Below, in pieces: positions 45,770-53,990 of a DNA stretch of 64,000 bases. The translations under genes and the position numbers were made by a program. Within the stretch, counting starts at the first letter, position 1. Every line of letters begins with the position of its first letter. The notes beneath the pieces are model-generated. The model was not told the DNA's origin and searched no databases. It saw only the letters and a list, made by a program, of their open reading frames with translations. Source of the DNA: a virus; IMG/VR virus record IMGVR_UViG_3300035564_000075, positions 20,631 through 84,630 of that record; one strand, 5' to 3'.

Positions 45770-46252
45770 ATGGACACAGAACTAATCAAAATAAGTCTCA
45801 TGCAAGTATACTACACTATGGCTATTGAAGGAATGTCCAAGAGAGAAGCCTGCGAAAAGCTAGGTATCAATTGGTCAACCTTCATGTATTGGCAATCAGA
45901 GCACCCTGAAGTATACAGAGAATTCTCCGATCGACAAACAGAACTTCTGAAGATAAATGCTGTACAACTGCAAACAGCACATCAGGAAGTTCTAAATAAA
46001 CTAGTCGCACAAGCCAGTGTAGTTACCAATCTATCTGACATTCTCGCCTTGGAGTCTAGATTGCGTGTACTATCCGCTGAAGCTAAACTAAACTCTGGCG
46101 AGGATAGTGCACAGCAAAAGGCTGCTGCCAACTTCTTGACTGGTATACACCAAGTTCCTGGCATATCCAAGATCACTCGAACAACCGAAACAGTTGAATT
46201 TGGTGCTGACGAGAATACCATAGATGGTGAAGTGAAAGAACTTGACAAGTAA
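45770..46252 (+). CDS. HTH protein, lone rightward gene, probably leaderless
   Basis: 160 aa. GMSKREACEKLGINWSTFMYWQSEHPEVYREF is a homeodomain-like HTH as in small terminase subunits and phage regulators; the rest is helical with an acidic tail. There is no SD, and the ATG directly follows the palindromic -10, implying a leaderless mRNA as for lambda cI from PRM. Either an autoregulated control protein or a terminase small subunit. Confidence 0.8.
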   Translation: MDTELIKISLMQVYYTMAIEGMSKREACEKLGINWSTFMYWQSEHPEVYREFSDRQTELLKINAVQLQTAHQEVLNKLVAQASVVTNLSDILALESRLRVLSAEAKLNSGEDSAQQKAAANFLTGIHQVPGISKITRTTETVEFGADENTIDGEVKELDK

Positions 46253-46516
46253 CTACGGCTTGCCAATTACTTTCTTTTGTGCATCAGAGATCTGGAAATG
46301 CATATCCAGTTGTGTCTTTAGCTCCAAGATGGCACCTTCTGCAGTATCATCATGGCAAGTGACTGAACCAATGTAAGGACCATGCTCATTGCGAAATTCT
46401 GCAGTGGCATCAAATCCTTCGGTATGATCACTTGACTGTAGAATAACCTGAAAGACAGATGGATAGTATTCTTCAGATGCAACAATCTCTCTCATAGTGC
46501 GGGAAATGTCGAACAT
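46253..46516 (-). CDS. Unknown protein
   Basis: 87 aa from the ATG at 46516 (SD AAGGAG). Its end abuts the stop of the convergent HTH gene with no visible terminator between. Beta-rich, unknown. Confidence 0.7.
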   Translation of the reverse strand: MFDISRTMREIVASEEYYPSVFQVILQSSDHTEGFDATAEFRNEHGPYIGSVTCHDDTAEGAILELKTQLDMHFQISDAQKKVIGKP

Positions 46517-46767
46517 TAGGATTCTCCTTCCGGATTGTTTGGATAGTTTATCCAAGTAGCCAATTCAGGAAACACAATATATGGAACATGGGACCTACAA
46601 TATTCTTGAACATCAGATGTATTAGACGAAACGATTATGGTAGACCAATTACAAACAGTGTTCTTTTGTTGTAGAATCACTTCTATGTGTCCACTAGGCA
46701 AACGATAGTGCACAAGTCGGTATTCATCAAGTATACCAGTTCCATGGCAATGCGGGCAAATTGTCAT
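46516..46767 (-). CDS. Small protein with DnaJ-type CxxCxGxG
   Basis: 83 aa, SD AGGAG. CPHCHGTG at the N terminus is half a DnaJ zinc motif; the rest is beta-rich. Confidence 0.7.
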   Translation of the reverse strand: MTICPHCHGTGILDEYRLVHYRLPSGHIEVILQQKNTVCNWSTIIVSSNTSDVQEYCRSHVPYIVFPELATWINYPNNPEGES

Positions 46768-46768
46768 A

Positions 46769-46981
46769 TTAGTCTCCTAGATGAGCTAAGCTTATATCTC
46801 TTTGAATCCTGTCACATTCTTTACTTGGTTCATCTTTACAGTGATGACAGAATCCATATCCGCAGACCATACATCTGGGACCATTATGATCACCATGATC
46901 GTATGCAAATATGTCAATTTCTCCATCTTCATTCCTTATCCAAGTATGTCCATGGGTATTTGTTCTATAATCGTATTGCAT
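46769..46981 (-). CDS. Small Cys/His-rich protein
   Basis: 70 aa, SD AAGGAG. CMVCGYGFCHHCKDEPSKEC gives three Cys pairs plus His residues, a zinc-binding type. Confidence 0.7.
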   Translation of the reverse strand: MQYDYRTNTHGHTWIRNEDGEIDIFAYDHGDHNGPRCMVCGYGFCHHCKDEPSKECDRIQRDISLAHLGD

Positions 46982-46990
46982 TCTAACTCC

Positions 46991-47701
46991 TTATTCGTCA
47001 AAAAGGTTGTCAAGGATATGGCTGGAGAATACTTCAATTTCAGTCATAAAGGCATCAAAGCTATACTCTTTTTCTCCATCCTCCATCAACTTATCGGTCA
47101 GTGTCTTCAAAAATAGTATGTCTATTCCCATCAATTGACCACGCAGATCCCTGAAACTGGTCATCTTGAGATTGTTGATTGATAATGCCAACTTGATAAT
47201 CTCAAGACCAGGAATAGTATACCCCTTTTTGATATATTTGCGTAGTCGGAATAGGGATGAGATTGGATACTTTCCAGCAGTATTGTAATACAGTTCTTTC
47301 CTTGCAATATGCTCAACAAAGTTTTCGTGCAGCACAAAGGTCATACCCTCGAAGTCATATGCACCCATGCAGATTGTATAATCAAATTGATCTATAACCT
47401 GCTGTGCACTACCAGATATAAGACTGGTTGATATAACTTGTACCTTGACACCATCTTTGGTGTATGTCTTAGCAGAATCAGATTTATATGACAATTCGTA
47501 ATCCAATTTCTCTATACCAGCAATGAATGTTTCTTCATCGATAGCTTTTCCAAAGAATACATCATAATCAGATATATACTCATTGGCGAAGATAGCTCGT
47601 ACTGCACCACCGGCTATGATGGCATGATTTGCAATAAGTAAGTCATATATTCCAGCCTTCTTCAGGTCTACCAGGAATAGATACTCTTGTTTACTATACA
47701 T
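46991..47701 (-). CDS. Nucleotidyltransferase-superfamily protein
   Basis: 236 aa, SD AAAGGAA. IIAGGAVRAIFANEYISDYDVFF matches the pol-beta-type GG...DxD core (Asp45, Asp47) of CCA-adding-like and other phage nucleotidyltransferases; a third acid may lie in the following strands. The C-terminal half is helical. The nucleotide acceptor is unknown; tRNA or protein are options. Confidence 0.75.
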   Translation of the reverse strand: MYSKQEYLFLVDLKKAGIYDLLIANHAIIAGGAVRAIFANEYISDYDVFFGKAIDEETFIAGIEKLDYELSYKSDSAKTYTKDGVKVQVISTSLISGSAQQVIDQFDYTICMGAYDFEGMTFVLHENFVEHIARKELYYNTAGKYPISSLFRLRKYIKKGYTIPGLEIIKLALSINNLKMTSFRDLRGQLMGIDILFLKTLTDKLMEDGEKEYSFDAFMTEIEVFSSHILDNLFDE

Positions 47702-47722
47702 AGAGTTCCTTTCTAAAACACA

Positions 47723-47755
47723 ACTCCCCCAATTCCTATTAGGAAAAGGGGGAGT
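47723..47755. terminator. Hairpin with embedded 13-bp palindrome
   Basis: ACTCCCCC/GGGGGAGT 8-bp outer stem, A-rich bulges, and a perfect TTCCTATTAGGAA (47733-47745) as the inner arm. Sits between the gene ending at 47779 and the start at 47701. T-runs are weak on both sides. Confidence 0.7.
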
Positions 47756-47778
47756 CGGTTTATTTATGAAACGATAGT

Positions 47779-48039
47779 TTATAGACCAAGCAGTGTGGTC
47801 AATGCAGTGACAAGATCTTCTGCAGTGTCCAGATCAAGCTGGATTCCACCATCGCGAGTCACATAGGGCTCGGGACCAGAATCAGCAAGTTTCTGCTTAT
47901 CTTCGCATCCAAAGATGCGAACTGTCTCGACACCACTGGCAACATCTGTCTCTAGCTCTACAGTAACTTCTGATAGAGTATGAAACAGACCATTGGTACC
48001 GAACAGTCGTGCCAAAGTAGTTACAGCAACGTCAGTCAT
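47779..48039 (-). CDS. Small unknown protein
   Basis: 86 aa. Beta then helical end. SD GGAGGAAA lies in a palindrome; an extended -10 promoter lies at 48089. Isolated between two regulatory elements, so separately controlled. Confidence 0.75.
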   Translation of the reverse strand: MTDVAVTTLARLFGTNGLFHTLSEVTVELETDVASGVETVRIFGCEDKQKLADSGPEPYVTRDGGIQLDLDTAEDLVTALTTLLGL

Positions 48040-48044
48040 TAGAA

Positions 48045-48059
48045 TTTCCTCCGAGGAAA
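48045..48059. promoter_or_regulatory. SD-containing palindrome
   Basis: TTTCCTCCGAGGAAA, 15-bp odd palindrome carrying the SD of the 48039 gene. Same architecture as TTCCTANTAGGAA but different core. Confidence 0.5.
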
Positions 48060-48088
48060 AAGATTAGGTTGTGCGCACCTAGGAAGAA

Positions 48089-48097
48089 ATTATACCA
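48089..48097 (-). promoter_or_regulatory. Extended -10 promoter
   Basis: TGGTATAAT on the minus strand, just after the stop of the gene ending at 48102; no -35 needed for extended -10 types. Confidence 0.55.
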
Positions 48098-48101
48098 TAG
48101 T

Positions 48102-48548
48102 TTAGAGGGGAATTTCGTACTGCTCCCGCAAGTCTTTCTGCACCTGTTCATAGATCTTCAGGAACATCTCTTTTACCATTCTATCGGTACCCTCAGTCAT
48201 CTCATCAACTGCAAACTTACCAGCACCAAGCCTGATAGTCTGCATAGTGAGTAAAAGCCATGCTTGAGGCTTGAGGAAGAATCCCAGATTGACTACAGCA
48301 TAAATCGCAATCTCATCTTCGCTGTCATCATCTGGTACTGCCAGAAGACCAGCCAGAGGATAATCCTCACCATAGCCCTCATCCTTTTCAATGAGTTCTG
48401 CAATGGTTTCCTCGCGAGTCAATTCAGGGCGGATCTGACCTGTTGCCAGATATACACATGCAATAGCTTCCTTATCCTTGATGGAAATGCTAATAGTATC
48501 GGGATGTGCATTCTTGACATACTCATTGAAATCAAACTTTTCGCTCAT
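48102..48548 (-). CDS. Unknown acidic protein
   Basis: 148 aa. Alternating helices and strands with an EKDEGYGEDY acidic turn. No known family. Confidence 0.75.
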   Translation of the reverse strand: MSEKFDFNEYVKNAHPDTISISIKDKEAIACVYLATGQIRPELTREETIAELIEKDEGYGEDYPLAGLLAVPDDDSEDEIAIYAVVNLGFFLKPQAWLLLTMQTIRLGAGKFAVDEMTEGTDRMVKEMFLKIYEQVQKDLREQYEIPL

Positions 48549-48549
48549 G

Positions 48550-48855
48550 TTATGCTCCTATCTCTTGCAATATGGTCTCGACTTTGTTTTGTGGTATAGA
48601 ATTCCAGACATAGAGATTTTCAGGCGCAAGTAATCTATCAGCAGAATGCATTTTGCCATTCCAGCGCTTGGTGGTAGGATCTATAGCAAAGAAACGAACT
48701 GGTATCAAACCAGCTTTATTTGCAGGTCCAGTAACAATACCATAGTGCATGTCGCTGGCATGACTGACAATCTGCGTGATAAGAGCATGGGGTGGCAGTA
48801 ATACCACCTGCCACCCACGCTCTACTTGCCTAGGATCAACCTTACTTAGACTCAT
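48550..48855 (-). CDS. Unknown protein
   Basis: 101 aa; starts inside the end of the repeat-protein gene (14-base overlap). Beta-rich, unknown. Confidence 0.7.
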   Translation of the reverse strand: MSLSKVDPRQVERGWQVVLLPPHALITQIVSHASDMHYGIVTGPANKAGLIPVRFFAIDPTTKRWNGKMHSADRLLAPENLYVWNSIPQNKVETILQEIGA

Positions 48856-50185
48856 CCAACCATCCTGGTCGATTGACCAAAGTTAGATATTTGGTGAAGA
48901 CTACGGTCAAGCCTTTAGCAAATCCATTCCGATCGCTAGCGACAATCACTGAATCACGATCGTGAAGAGTAAAAGCTTGATCTTGGAAGAACTTATCGTC
49001 CACGGTGAACACAACTGTTGCTTTGTCGCCTGGATTGAATCCTTCCTTGCCTTCAGCAAATGCAATCGTATCGCCATTCTTGAAAGTGTCTACAGGTTTC
49101 CAATCTGTCTGATTAGTCCAGACAAGATTCTTTTCATAACCACGCTCTGGGCCATAAACGATCATCCCCTCTTTTTCTGCCTTGAAGTACTTATCATACT
49201 CAGGTGCACCAGGGAGATATTTGACTTGAGCAATCTCGCCTTCCTGATAATAAGGACCATACTTTTTCATCTGAACCATGTCACCAACCTTGAAAAGGTT
49301 CTTGAAGGGAGGCTTAGCAGGTTCAAGCAAACGGAAACTTTCACGATGTCCCCAATGCCCACTCTCATTTCTTCCATCTGGGCTGTAGATAAGACCAGCA
49401 CTGGCATTTGAGAAATGATATTCATCATACTCCGGATCACCTGGAACGCTTACAACGATGAACTTCTCTGGTGAACCACAGAATGGTTTATCATCTATCT
49501 TCGCAATGACATCACCTTTCTTGAAGGTAGGCACTAATTTCTGCGGCTTAGGTTCTGGTCGAGCAACAAGAACATAATTTTCCATATATTCCCAACCCCT
49601 CTCAACAAGTTCAAAGCCCTTATTAGCATCCCTGAAATCCATTTTGTCATACTCAGGATCACCTGGAACAGACTCTACAGTGTAACGTGTTGGCATACAT
49701 GAACTATCGTTCTTATGCACCACAATGTCACCCTTCCGAAAAATAGGTTCTACAAGAGTGAGAAATGATGCAGGAACCCAGTAAAAACCACGTGAATCAT
49801 CAGTCTTCACAACTGTTACACCCTCTGAGGCAGTGTAAAATCCCTGTTTATCATACTCTTGCATGCCAGGAACTGAATTGATGGTATATTCTTTGCCTTT
49901 TTCCAAACCGAAGAAGTAGTGATTCAGTACAACTTTATCGCCTTTTTTGAACATGGGAGTCTCCTTTTTCTGAACTTTGATGTCGGATGTCTTTTCAGTT
50001 CCAATGCTTGCAAGCACAAAACAATCTTCACGATCGATACTTTTGTGTTCATTGACAACTCGATACCCTAAACCGCCAGCAGTTTCAACCAGCCTGTCTT
50101 CAACTTCGAAAACCTTCCCGATTCGATCTGCATACCAATATGTTTCAAGTTTGGAACCAGTGATTTGCACAAGCGTAGTATCCAT
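48842..50185 (-). CDS. Four-repeat protein (KGDxV...PGxPEYDK modules)
   Basis: 447 aa from the ATG at 50185 (SD AAAGGAG). Four modules of roughly 70-75 residues each begin FKKGDKV-like and carry VPGMQEYDK, VPGDPEYDK, VPGDPEYDE and LPGAPEYDK, ending in a basic beta strand. The KGDxVxxx start recalls SH3/KOW-like barrels. Likely a binding scaffold; ligand unknown. Confidence 0.8.
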   Translation of the reverse strand: MDTTLVQITGSKLETYWYADRIGKVFEVEDRLVETAGGLGYRVVNEHKSIDREDCFVLASIGTEKTSDIKVQKKETPMFKKGDKVVLNHYFFGLEKGKEYTINSVPGMQEYDKQGFYTASEGVTVVKTDDSRGFYWVPASFLTLVEPIFRKGDIVVHKNDSSCMPTRYTVESVPGDPEYDKMDFRDANKGFELVERGWEYMENYVLVARPEPKPQKLVPTFKKGDVIAKIDDKPFCGSPEKFIVVSVPGDPEYDEYHFSNASAGLIYSPDGRNESGHWGHRESFRLLEPAKPPFKNLFKVGDMVQMKKYGPYYQEGEIAQVKYLPGAPEYDKYFKAEKEGMIVYGPERGYEKNLVWTNQTDWKPVDTFKNGDTIAFAEGKEGFNPGDKATVVFTVDDKFFQDQAFTLHDRDSVIVASDRNGFAKGLTVVFTKYLTLVNRPGWLDESK

Positions 50186-50199
50186 ATAGTCTCCTTTGG

Positions 50200-50222
50200 G
50201 AGGGAGGCCCCCTTCCTCCCTC
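50200..50222 (-). terminator. Hairpin after SSB gene
   Basis: Perfect 8-bp stem GAGGGAGG/CCTCCCTC, 7-base loop, between the SSB stop and the repeat-protein start. No T-run; attenuation or 3' stability likely. Confidence 0.55.
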
Positions 50223-50232
50223 AATAGTCTAG

Positions 50233-50712
50233 TTAGAACGGATCTTCACCAGTTCCAGTTGTAGCAGAACCACCACCAGAGTCTTCTTGCGAGTCTCCTA
50301 CTGTTGGCTCATCTTCATCAAATGGGGTAGAATTGACTGCCTTTTCAGGCTTGCCCTCATCTTCATCTTTAGAGTTCAGGAAACGTACTACACCAGCACT
50401 GATTTCGAAAGATGCACGCATTGAACCATCTTGCCCAGTCCATACACGTGGACCACCAGTTGCAGGATCTGCAGTAAGACGACCTTCCACCAGCACTTTC
50501 GAGCCTTTATGCAGATATTGATTGGCAACCTCACCTAATTTGCCCCATGCAGAAACACGGAACCAGACAGTCTCTTTGACAGTTTCACCATTAGCACCAG
50601 TATATTTGCGGTTGGTAGCAACGGTGAAGGATGTCACTGCCTGTCCTGATGGCGTATAGCGCATTTCAGGATCTTTGCCAAGATTACCGACGATCGTAAT
50701 TGATTGGTACAT
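50233..50712 (-). CDS. ssb: Single-stranded DNA-binding protein
   Basis: 159 aa, SD AAAGGAG. N-terminal OB fold (SITIVGNLGKDPEMRYTPSG, FTVATNRKY, WFRVSAWGKLGE, GSKVLVEGRL) to about residue 110; an acidic, disordered tail ends in the DPF tip that recruits replication proteins. Coats ssDNA at the fork. Confidence 0.95.
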   Translation of the reverse strand: MYQSITIVGNLGKDPEMRYTPSGQAVTSFTVATNRKYTGANGETVKETVWFRVSAWGKLGEVANQYLHKGSKVLVEGRLTADPATGGPRVWTGQDGSMRASFEISAGVVRFLNSKDEDEGKPEKAVNSTPFDEDEPTVGDSQEDSGGGSATTGTGEDPF

Positions 50713-50740
50713 AGTTGTTCTCCTTTAGAATGTTGACGGA

Positions 50741-50753
50741 TAGTGTAACACTA
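50741..50753. promoter_or_regulatory. Palindrome over ssb promoter
   Basis: TAGTGTAACACTA, perfect 13-bp odd palindrome overlapping the predicted -10; a repressor-site candidate. Confidence 0.45.
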
Positions 50754-50770
50754 ATCAGGAATTAAAGCAA
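50742..50770 (-). promoter_or_regulatory. Promoter for ssb
   Basis: TTGCTT (50765-50770), 17-base spacer, TACACT (50742-50747) preceded by TG. Within the end of the upstream gene. Confidence 0.5.
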
Positions 50771-51263
50771 GCAGTTCAGCAATCTCACCACCATAGTTCT
50801 GCAATAGCTTGGTCAAGCGCGCAACCAGCTTGGGCTCGGTGGTAGACAGAAGAACCACTTCCTGTACATGACTTTTCATTTCTTCAATGCGAGCAACCTT
50901 CTCTGCAATACCAGGATACAGATCTTCAGAGACTTCTTGCCTGTAGTACTTGTTTACATGATCAAGAAAGTTACTGTACAGGCCACTATCGTAGGAATAG
51001 AAATTCGAATCTTCCTTTCTCAATGCTCCACGCAGAGTACTATTGAATTCCTCTTTGGCCTTATTGAGATCCCTTTCTTGCTGTTCCAATTTCTGGTGTA
51101 GTGCTAAGATGTTTTTCAGTCCATGCCTTGCCTCAAAATGAGAAATAGCTTCCTTCTCGACTTTCTTATTATCGATGGGTTTCTCAAGTTTGGCAATCTG
51201 TGCATCCAGAACGGCAAAGATCTTGCGGGTGAAGAAATCACGGACTTCCTTATTTACGGACAT
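50751..51263 (-). CDS. Helical/coiled-coil protein
   Basis: 170 aa, SD GGAG. Mostly helical; residues 55-80 are a coiled coil. Unknown. Upstream neighbour of ssb. Confidence 0.75.
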   Translation of the reverse strand: MSVNKEVRDFFTRKIFAVLDAQIAKLEKPIDNKKVEKEAISHFEARHGLKNILALHQKLEQQERDLNKAKEEFNSTLRGALRKEDSNFYSYDSGLYSNFLDHVNKYYRQEVSEDLYPGIAEKVARIEEMKSHVQEVVLLSTTEPKLVARLTKLLQNYGGEIAELLALIPD

Positions 51264-51274
51264 AGTTAGTCTCC

Positions 51275-51709
51275 TTATGATATGGGGTAGTTCTCTTGAA
51301 TGAATTTGACACGTTCATCATCGATATTCTTGCGTTGTCTTTCAAGTACCCAGTCAATAGCACTGACGACAGTATCCTTGGTGTCAATATAGCTTCCTGG
51401 CTTGTCGCCAACTACCCAAGTGACAAGTTCGGTATTGACCATCCAGAATGCATAAGAGAAGAAAGTCTGTATCTGCAAGCTGGAATTGCTATCTGGAAGG
51501 ACTAGCAAATATACTGTATCATGTGTGCTGAAATTGGGAGAATTAGCCAGCTCATCTAGTTTCTCACGCAGCAACTCAAGCAATGCATACTTGGGTAGCT
51601 TACGTGGATCTACACTGAGTGGTCCTATGATAGTGCGCTGTTCCGCATCAGGAAGATTCTCCTCATAATCATAGGGTTGATTTGTCATATTCAGTATATT
51701 TATTCTCAT
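51275..51709 (-). CDS. Unknown protein
   Basis: 144 aa, start in an ATGA overlap with SD AAGGA. Alpha/beta; QTFFSYAFWMVNTELVTWVVG central strand-rich part. Unknown. Confidence 0.7.
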   Translation of the reverse strand: MRINILNMTNQPYDYEENLPDAEQRTIIGPLSVDPRKLPKYALLELLREKLDELANSPNFSTHDTVYLLVLPDSNSSLQIQTFFSYAFWMVNTELVTWVVGDKPGSYIDTKDTVVSAIDWVLERQRKNIDDERVKFIQENYPIS

Positions 51710-51924
51710 ATTAGTCCTTCAGTCCAGAAAAATGGCCCAAAATTTATGTCTCCATCTGAGTTCTTGCCAAATGCCCAGTTGAATGGAGTGAACCAAAGTT
51801 CCTTATTTAACCTTGAAAAACTGATGACGATCCACACTACCATATACCAGTGTATTTTATAATCGCCACCGGATTCATTTATTGCCCTATCAAGCACAGT
51901 ATACGGAAAGAAACTGATCTTCAT
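51706..51924 (-). CDS. PFxWxF...GP family member A
   Basis: 72 aa, SD AAGGA. C-terminal motif FTPFNWAFGKNSDGDINFGP with an aromatic end, shared by at least three other small genes here. One amphipathic or membrane-associated helix precedes it. Confidence 0.7.
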   Translation of the reverse strand: MKISFFPYTVLDRAINESGGDYKIHWYMVVWIVISFSRLNKELWFTPFNWAFGKNSDGDINFGPFFWTEGLI

Positions 51925-51925
51925 G

Positions 51926-52138
51926 CTATTCCATCCTTTTCTTCATAAGGCGATAGACTTCATCATAGGTAGCACTTGGGAGATTACTAGCCATAAAACC
52001 TTCCAGTGCTTTGGCATCCTGCTCACATCTTTTTTCAAGTGGTACTTCTACCAAATTACCGCATGAATCAGCTTCAGGAAGCTTTTTCACAAACTTGACT
52101 TTGCTATGATAAACCATTTCATTCAATTTGATCTTCAT
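51926..52138 (-). CDS. Small basic protein
   Basis: 70 aa from the ATG at 52138 (SD GAGG, ATGA overlap). Lys-rich with two Cys; helical C terminus. Unknown. Confidence 0.65.
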   Translation of the reverse strand: MKIKLNEMVYHSKVKFVKKLPEADSCGNLVEVPLEKRCEQDAKALEGFMASNLPSATYDEVYRLMKKRME

Positions 52139-52320
52139 ATACACCTCACTTGTAAGAGCATTCTACTACTGGTGAACGTAAACGTCAAGGGTCCAGGGCC
52201 ATGAGGGAAGAAGTGCATGGGAATATGTCTTTCCTGATGATACCAGCGAAAGACAATGTGAGGGCCAGCAAAACTGCCGACCCTCCATTCTTCCCATTCC
52301 AGCTTTACCTTATGCTTCAC
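52135..52320 (-). CDS. Small protein, GTG start, GP-type end
   Basis: 61 aa, GTG with GGGAAG ahead. HGPGPLTFTF end vaguely like the PFxWxF family but without the full motif. Confidence 0.6.
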   Translation of the reverse strand: MKHKVKLEWEEWRVGSFAGPHIVFRWYHQERHIPMHFFPHGPGPLTFTFTSSRMLLQVRCI

Positions 52321-52568
52321 TTCTTCCCAGACTCGTAATCGTCAAAGTTGAAACAAGAGCCATCGTCTTTATACCAGAAGTATGCATGCCACTTCTCAAA
52401 ATTGCTACGGAATTCATCAAGAACTCCACCAGGAACTGTCTTCATAAGCATTGTAAACATCTTGAAGGCAGCTTTTCTAGCAGGTTCCTTGACAGAATCC
52501 CATATATAACGATTGATATTAGCATGCAATGATCCACCCGAAAAGGGAAATCTCAATGGTTCGCTCAT
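52317..52568 (-). CDS. Unknown protein
   Basis: 83 aa, SD AGGAGG. Aromatic-rich (KWHAYFWYKDDGSCFNFDDYE). ATGA-coupled. Unknown. Confidence 0.7.
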   Translation of the reverse strand: MSEPLRFPFSGGSLHANINRYIWDSVKEPARKAAFKMFTMLMKTVPGGVLDEFRSNFEKWHAYFWYKDDGSCFNFDDYESGKK

Positions 52569-53167
52569 GAGTTTGGTCCTCCTGCTGATACACCCTGCGG
52601 AATTACTCCAATTATCACAGTGCCATCAGCCTTAGATTGGATATGGATTACATTGCCATTGACAATACCCTGCTTGTCCTGATTGATATTGGTAGGGAAG
52701 TTGTTGTTTACCCATTCAAGAGTCTCAATACCAAAGATCCGCAATATGACCTTTCCTACTATCTGTCCTTGGATTTGAGCATCATAGTCACCAACCACAT
52801 TATCAATCACAAATGAGCCATTCTTACATACCCCTGCAACAAGACCATCAGTAAGATTGAAATAGACCCTACAGCCTGGAAGTTGACTATCATACTGTGC
52901 TTCACGAGTAAAGCCATTGCTAAGAAGCACATCATCCCTATCCACTACTGGAATTGGAGTAAGAGTAGGAGCAACCTGAGTTGGCACAGGCGTAGGAACG
53001 CTTACAGGAGGTTCGACAAGTGCAGGAACTGGAGGATCTACAGGCAATGGTTCTTGTGATGCTTGCATCTTTGCCATGGTACCTACTATCAATACCACAA
53101 TCACAAGAAAGTCAAGGATAACAAGATTGACGATGGTCAGTATATTGAGTACTTTCTGTCGGTTCAT
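52565..53167 (-). CDS. Membrane-anchored protein with Pro/Thr/Val linker
   Basis: 200 aa. N-terminal span (ILDFLVIVVLIVGTM), then a linker of PTP/VPT repeats (residues 40-75), then a globular domain with two Cys that may form a disulphide outside the membrane. Could be an envelope or superinfection-exclusion protein; unproven. Confidence 0.7.
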   Translation of the reverse strand: MNRQKVLNILTIVNLVILDFLVIVVLIVGTMAKMQASQEPLPVDPPVPALVEPPVSVPTPVPTQVAPTLTPIPVVDRDDVLLSNGFTREAQYDSQLPGCRVYFNLTDGLVAGVCKNGSFVIDNVVGDYDAQIQGQIVGKVILRIFGIETLEWVNNNFPTNINQDKQGIVNGNVIHIQSKADGTVIIGVIPQGVSAGGPNS

Positions 53168-53694
53168 AGTCCAGTCTCTTTCTTATTTGAACGATTGAAC
53201 TTGCCGGTCAGTTCATGCGCAAGATGAGTAACCCACTCAATACCTTCGATGGAACGGGTCAAGAACACACCCATGCCAGCCGCACCAAGCACATAGATTT
53301 CCAGTCTGCCAAAACGTGGATCGATGATGTACAGGGCGGTCAGCAATGCAGCAGACCACATTCCAGAGCAGTTAGCACAGGTAATCAAATCAGCAAACAC
53401 TTTGACACATGGATGTAATGTAGCCTTCGGTTGAGGATCTTCACCAGCACCCGAGCTATGCGGAACCATGTCTGTCAATGGAGCACGCAGCCACTCAAAG
53501 ATGGCAAGATAGCCAACGGCACGTGCAACCAGGGATGATGCTGGAATCAAAGCCAGCATAACACTCAATTCCAATCCTTTGAATGGCACATCTGGCAAGC
53601 GTGTGGACGCAAAGAACAAGATTGTTTCAAGTACGGTGAGAAAGACGACCAGGGTTACATAGCGGCAAATGTTAGCGGAAGTGTTTTTGTCCAC
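53164..53694 (-). CDS. DUF1360-like membrane protein, GTG start
   Basis: 176 aa, GTG with SD AAGGA. About four spans and a central DLITCANCSGMWSAAL, the CxxCxGxW signature of DUF1360 proteins known from spores and phages. Coupled to the anchored protein downstream. Confidence 0.75.
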   Translation of the reverse strand: MDKNTSANICRYVTLVVFLTVLETILFFASTRLPDVPFKGLELSVMLALIPASSLVARAVGYLAIFEWLRAPLTDMVPHSSGAGEDPQPKATLHPCVKVFADLITCANCSGMWSAALLTALYIIDPRFGRLEIYVLGAAGMGVFLTRSIEGIEWVTHLAHELTGKFNRSNKKETGL

Positions 53695-53708
53695 GGTAGT
53701 TTTCCTTT

Positions 53709-53981
53709 CTAATATCCGGCTGGAATAACTTTGCTATCACCAATCACTTCAAAGTCAGCATCTTTAGCGAAATAGGCCGTAGTGACAGTATGAAAACTGC
53801 CATCTTCTCTTGATTCCAAAGTGGTAGTTACTGCCTTAGTGCTATACCCATCTGGGGTAATCATACGGTCTATTTCAAGGTCAAATGGAGTAACATCCAC
53901 TACCACCAGCAAAGCCCCATAGTGGGGCTTGCACTGGTTCGTCATTTGAATGACATCACCAATCAATGCTTTATGATACAT
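53709..53981 (-). CDS. Unknown protein
   Basis: 90 aa, SD AGGAGG. Beta-rich; YHKALIGDVIQMTNQCKPHYGALLVV recalls short KOW-like pieces. Unknown. Confidence 0.7.
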   Translation of the reverse strand: MYHKALIGDVIQMTNQCKPHYGALLVVVDVTPFDLEIDRMITPDGYSTKAVTTTLESREDGSFHTVTTAYFAKDADFEVIGDSKVIPAGY

Positions 53982-53990
53982 GGTATCCTC

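Noticed and set aside
45770-46252. Firm call of terminase small subunit
   Set aside because: HTH fits, but there is no large-subunit gene nearby and the leaderless promoter suggests regulation instead.
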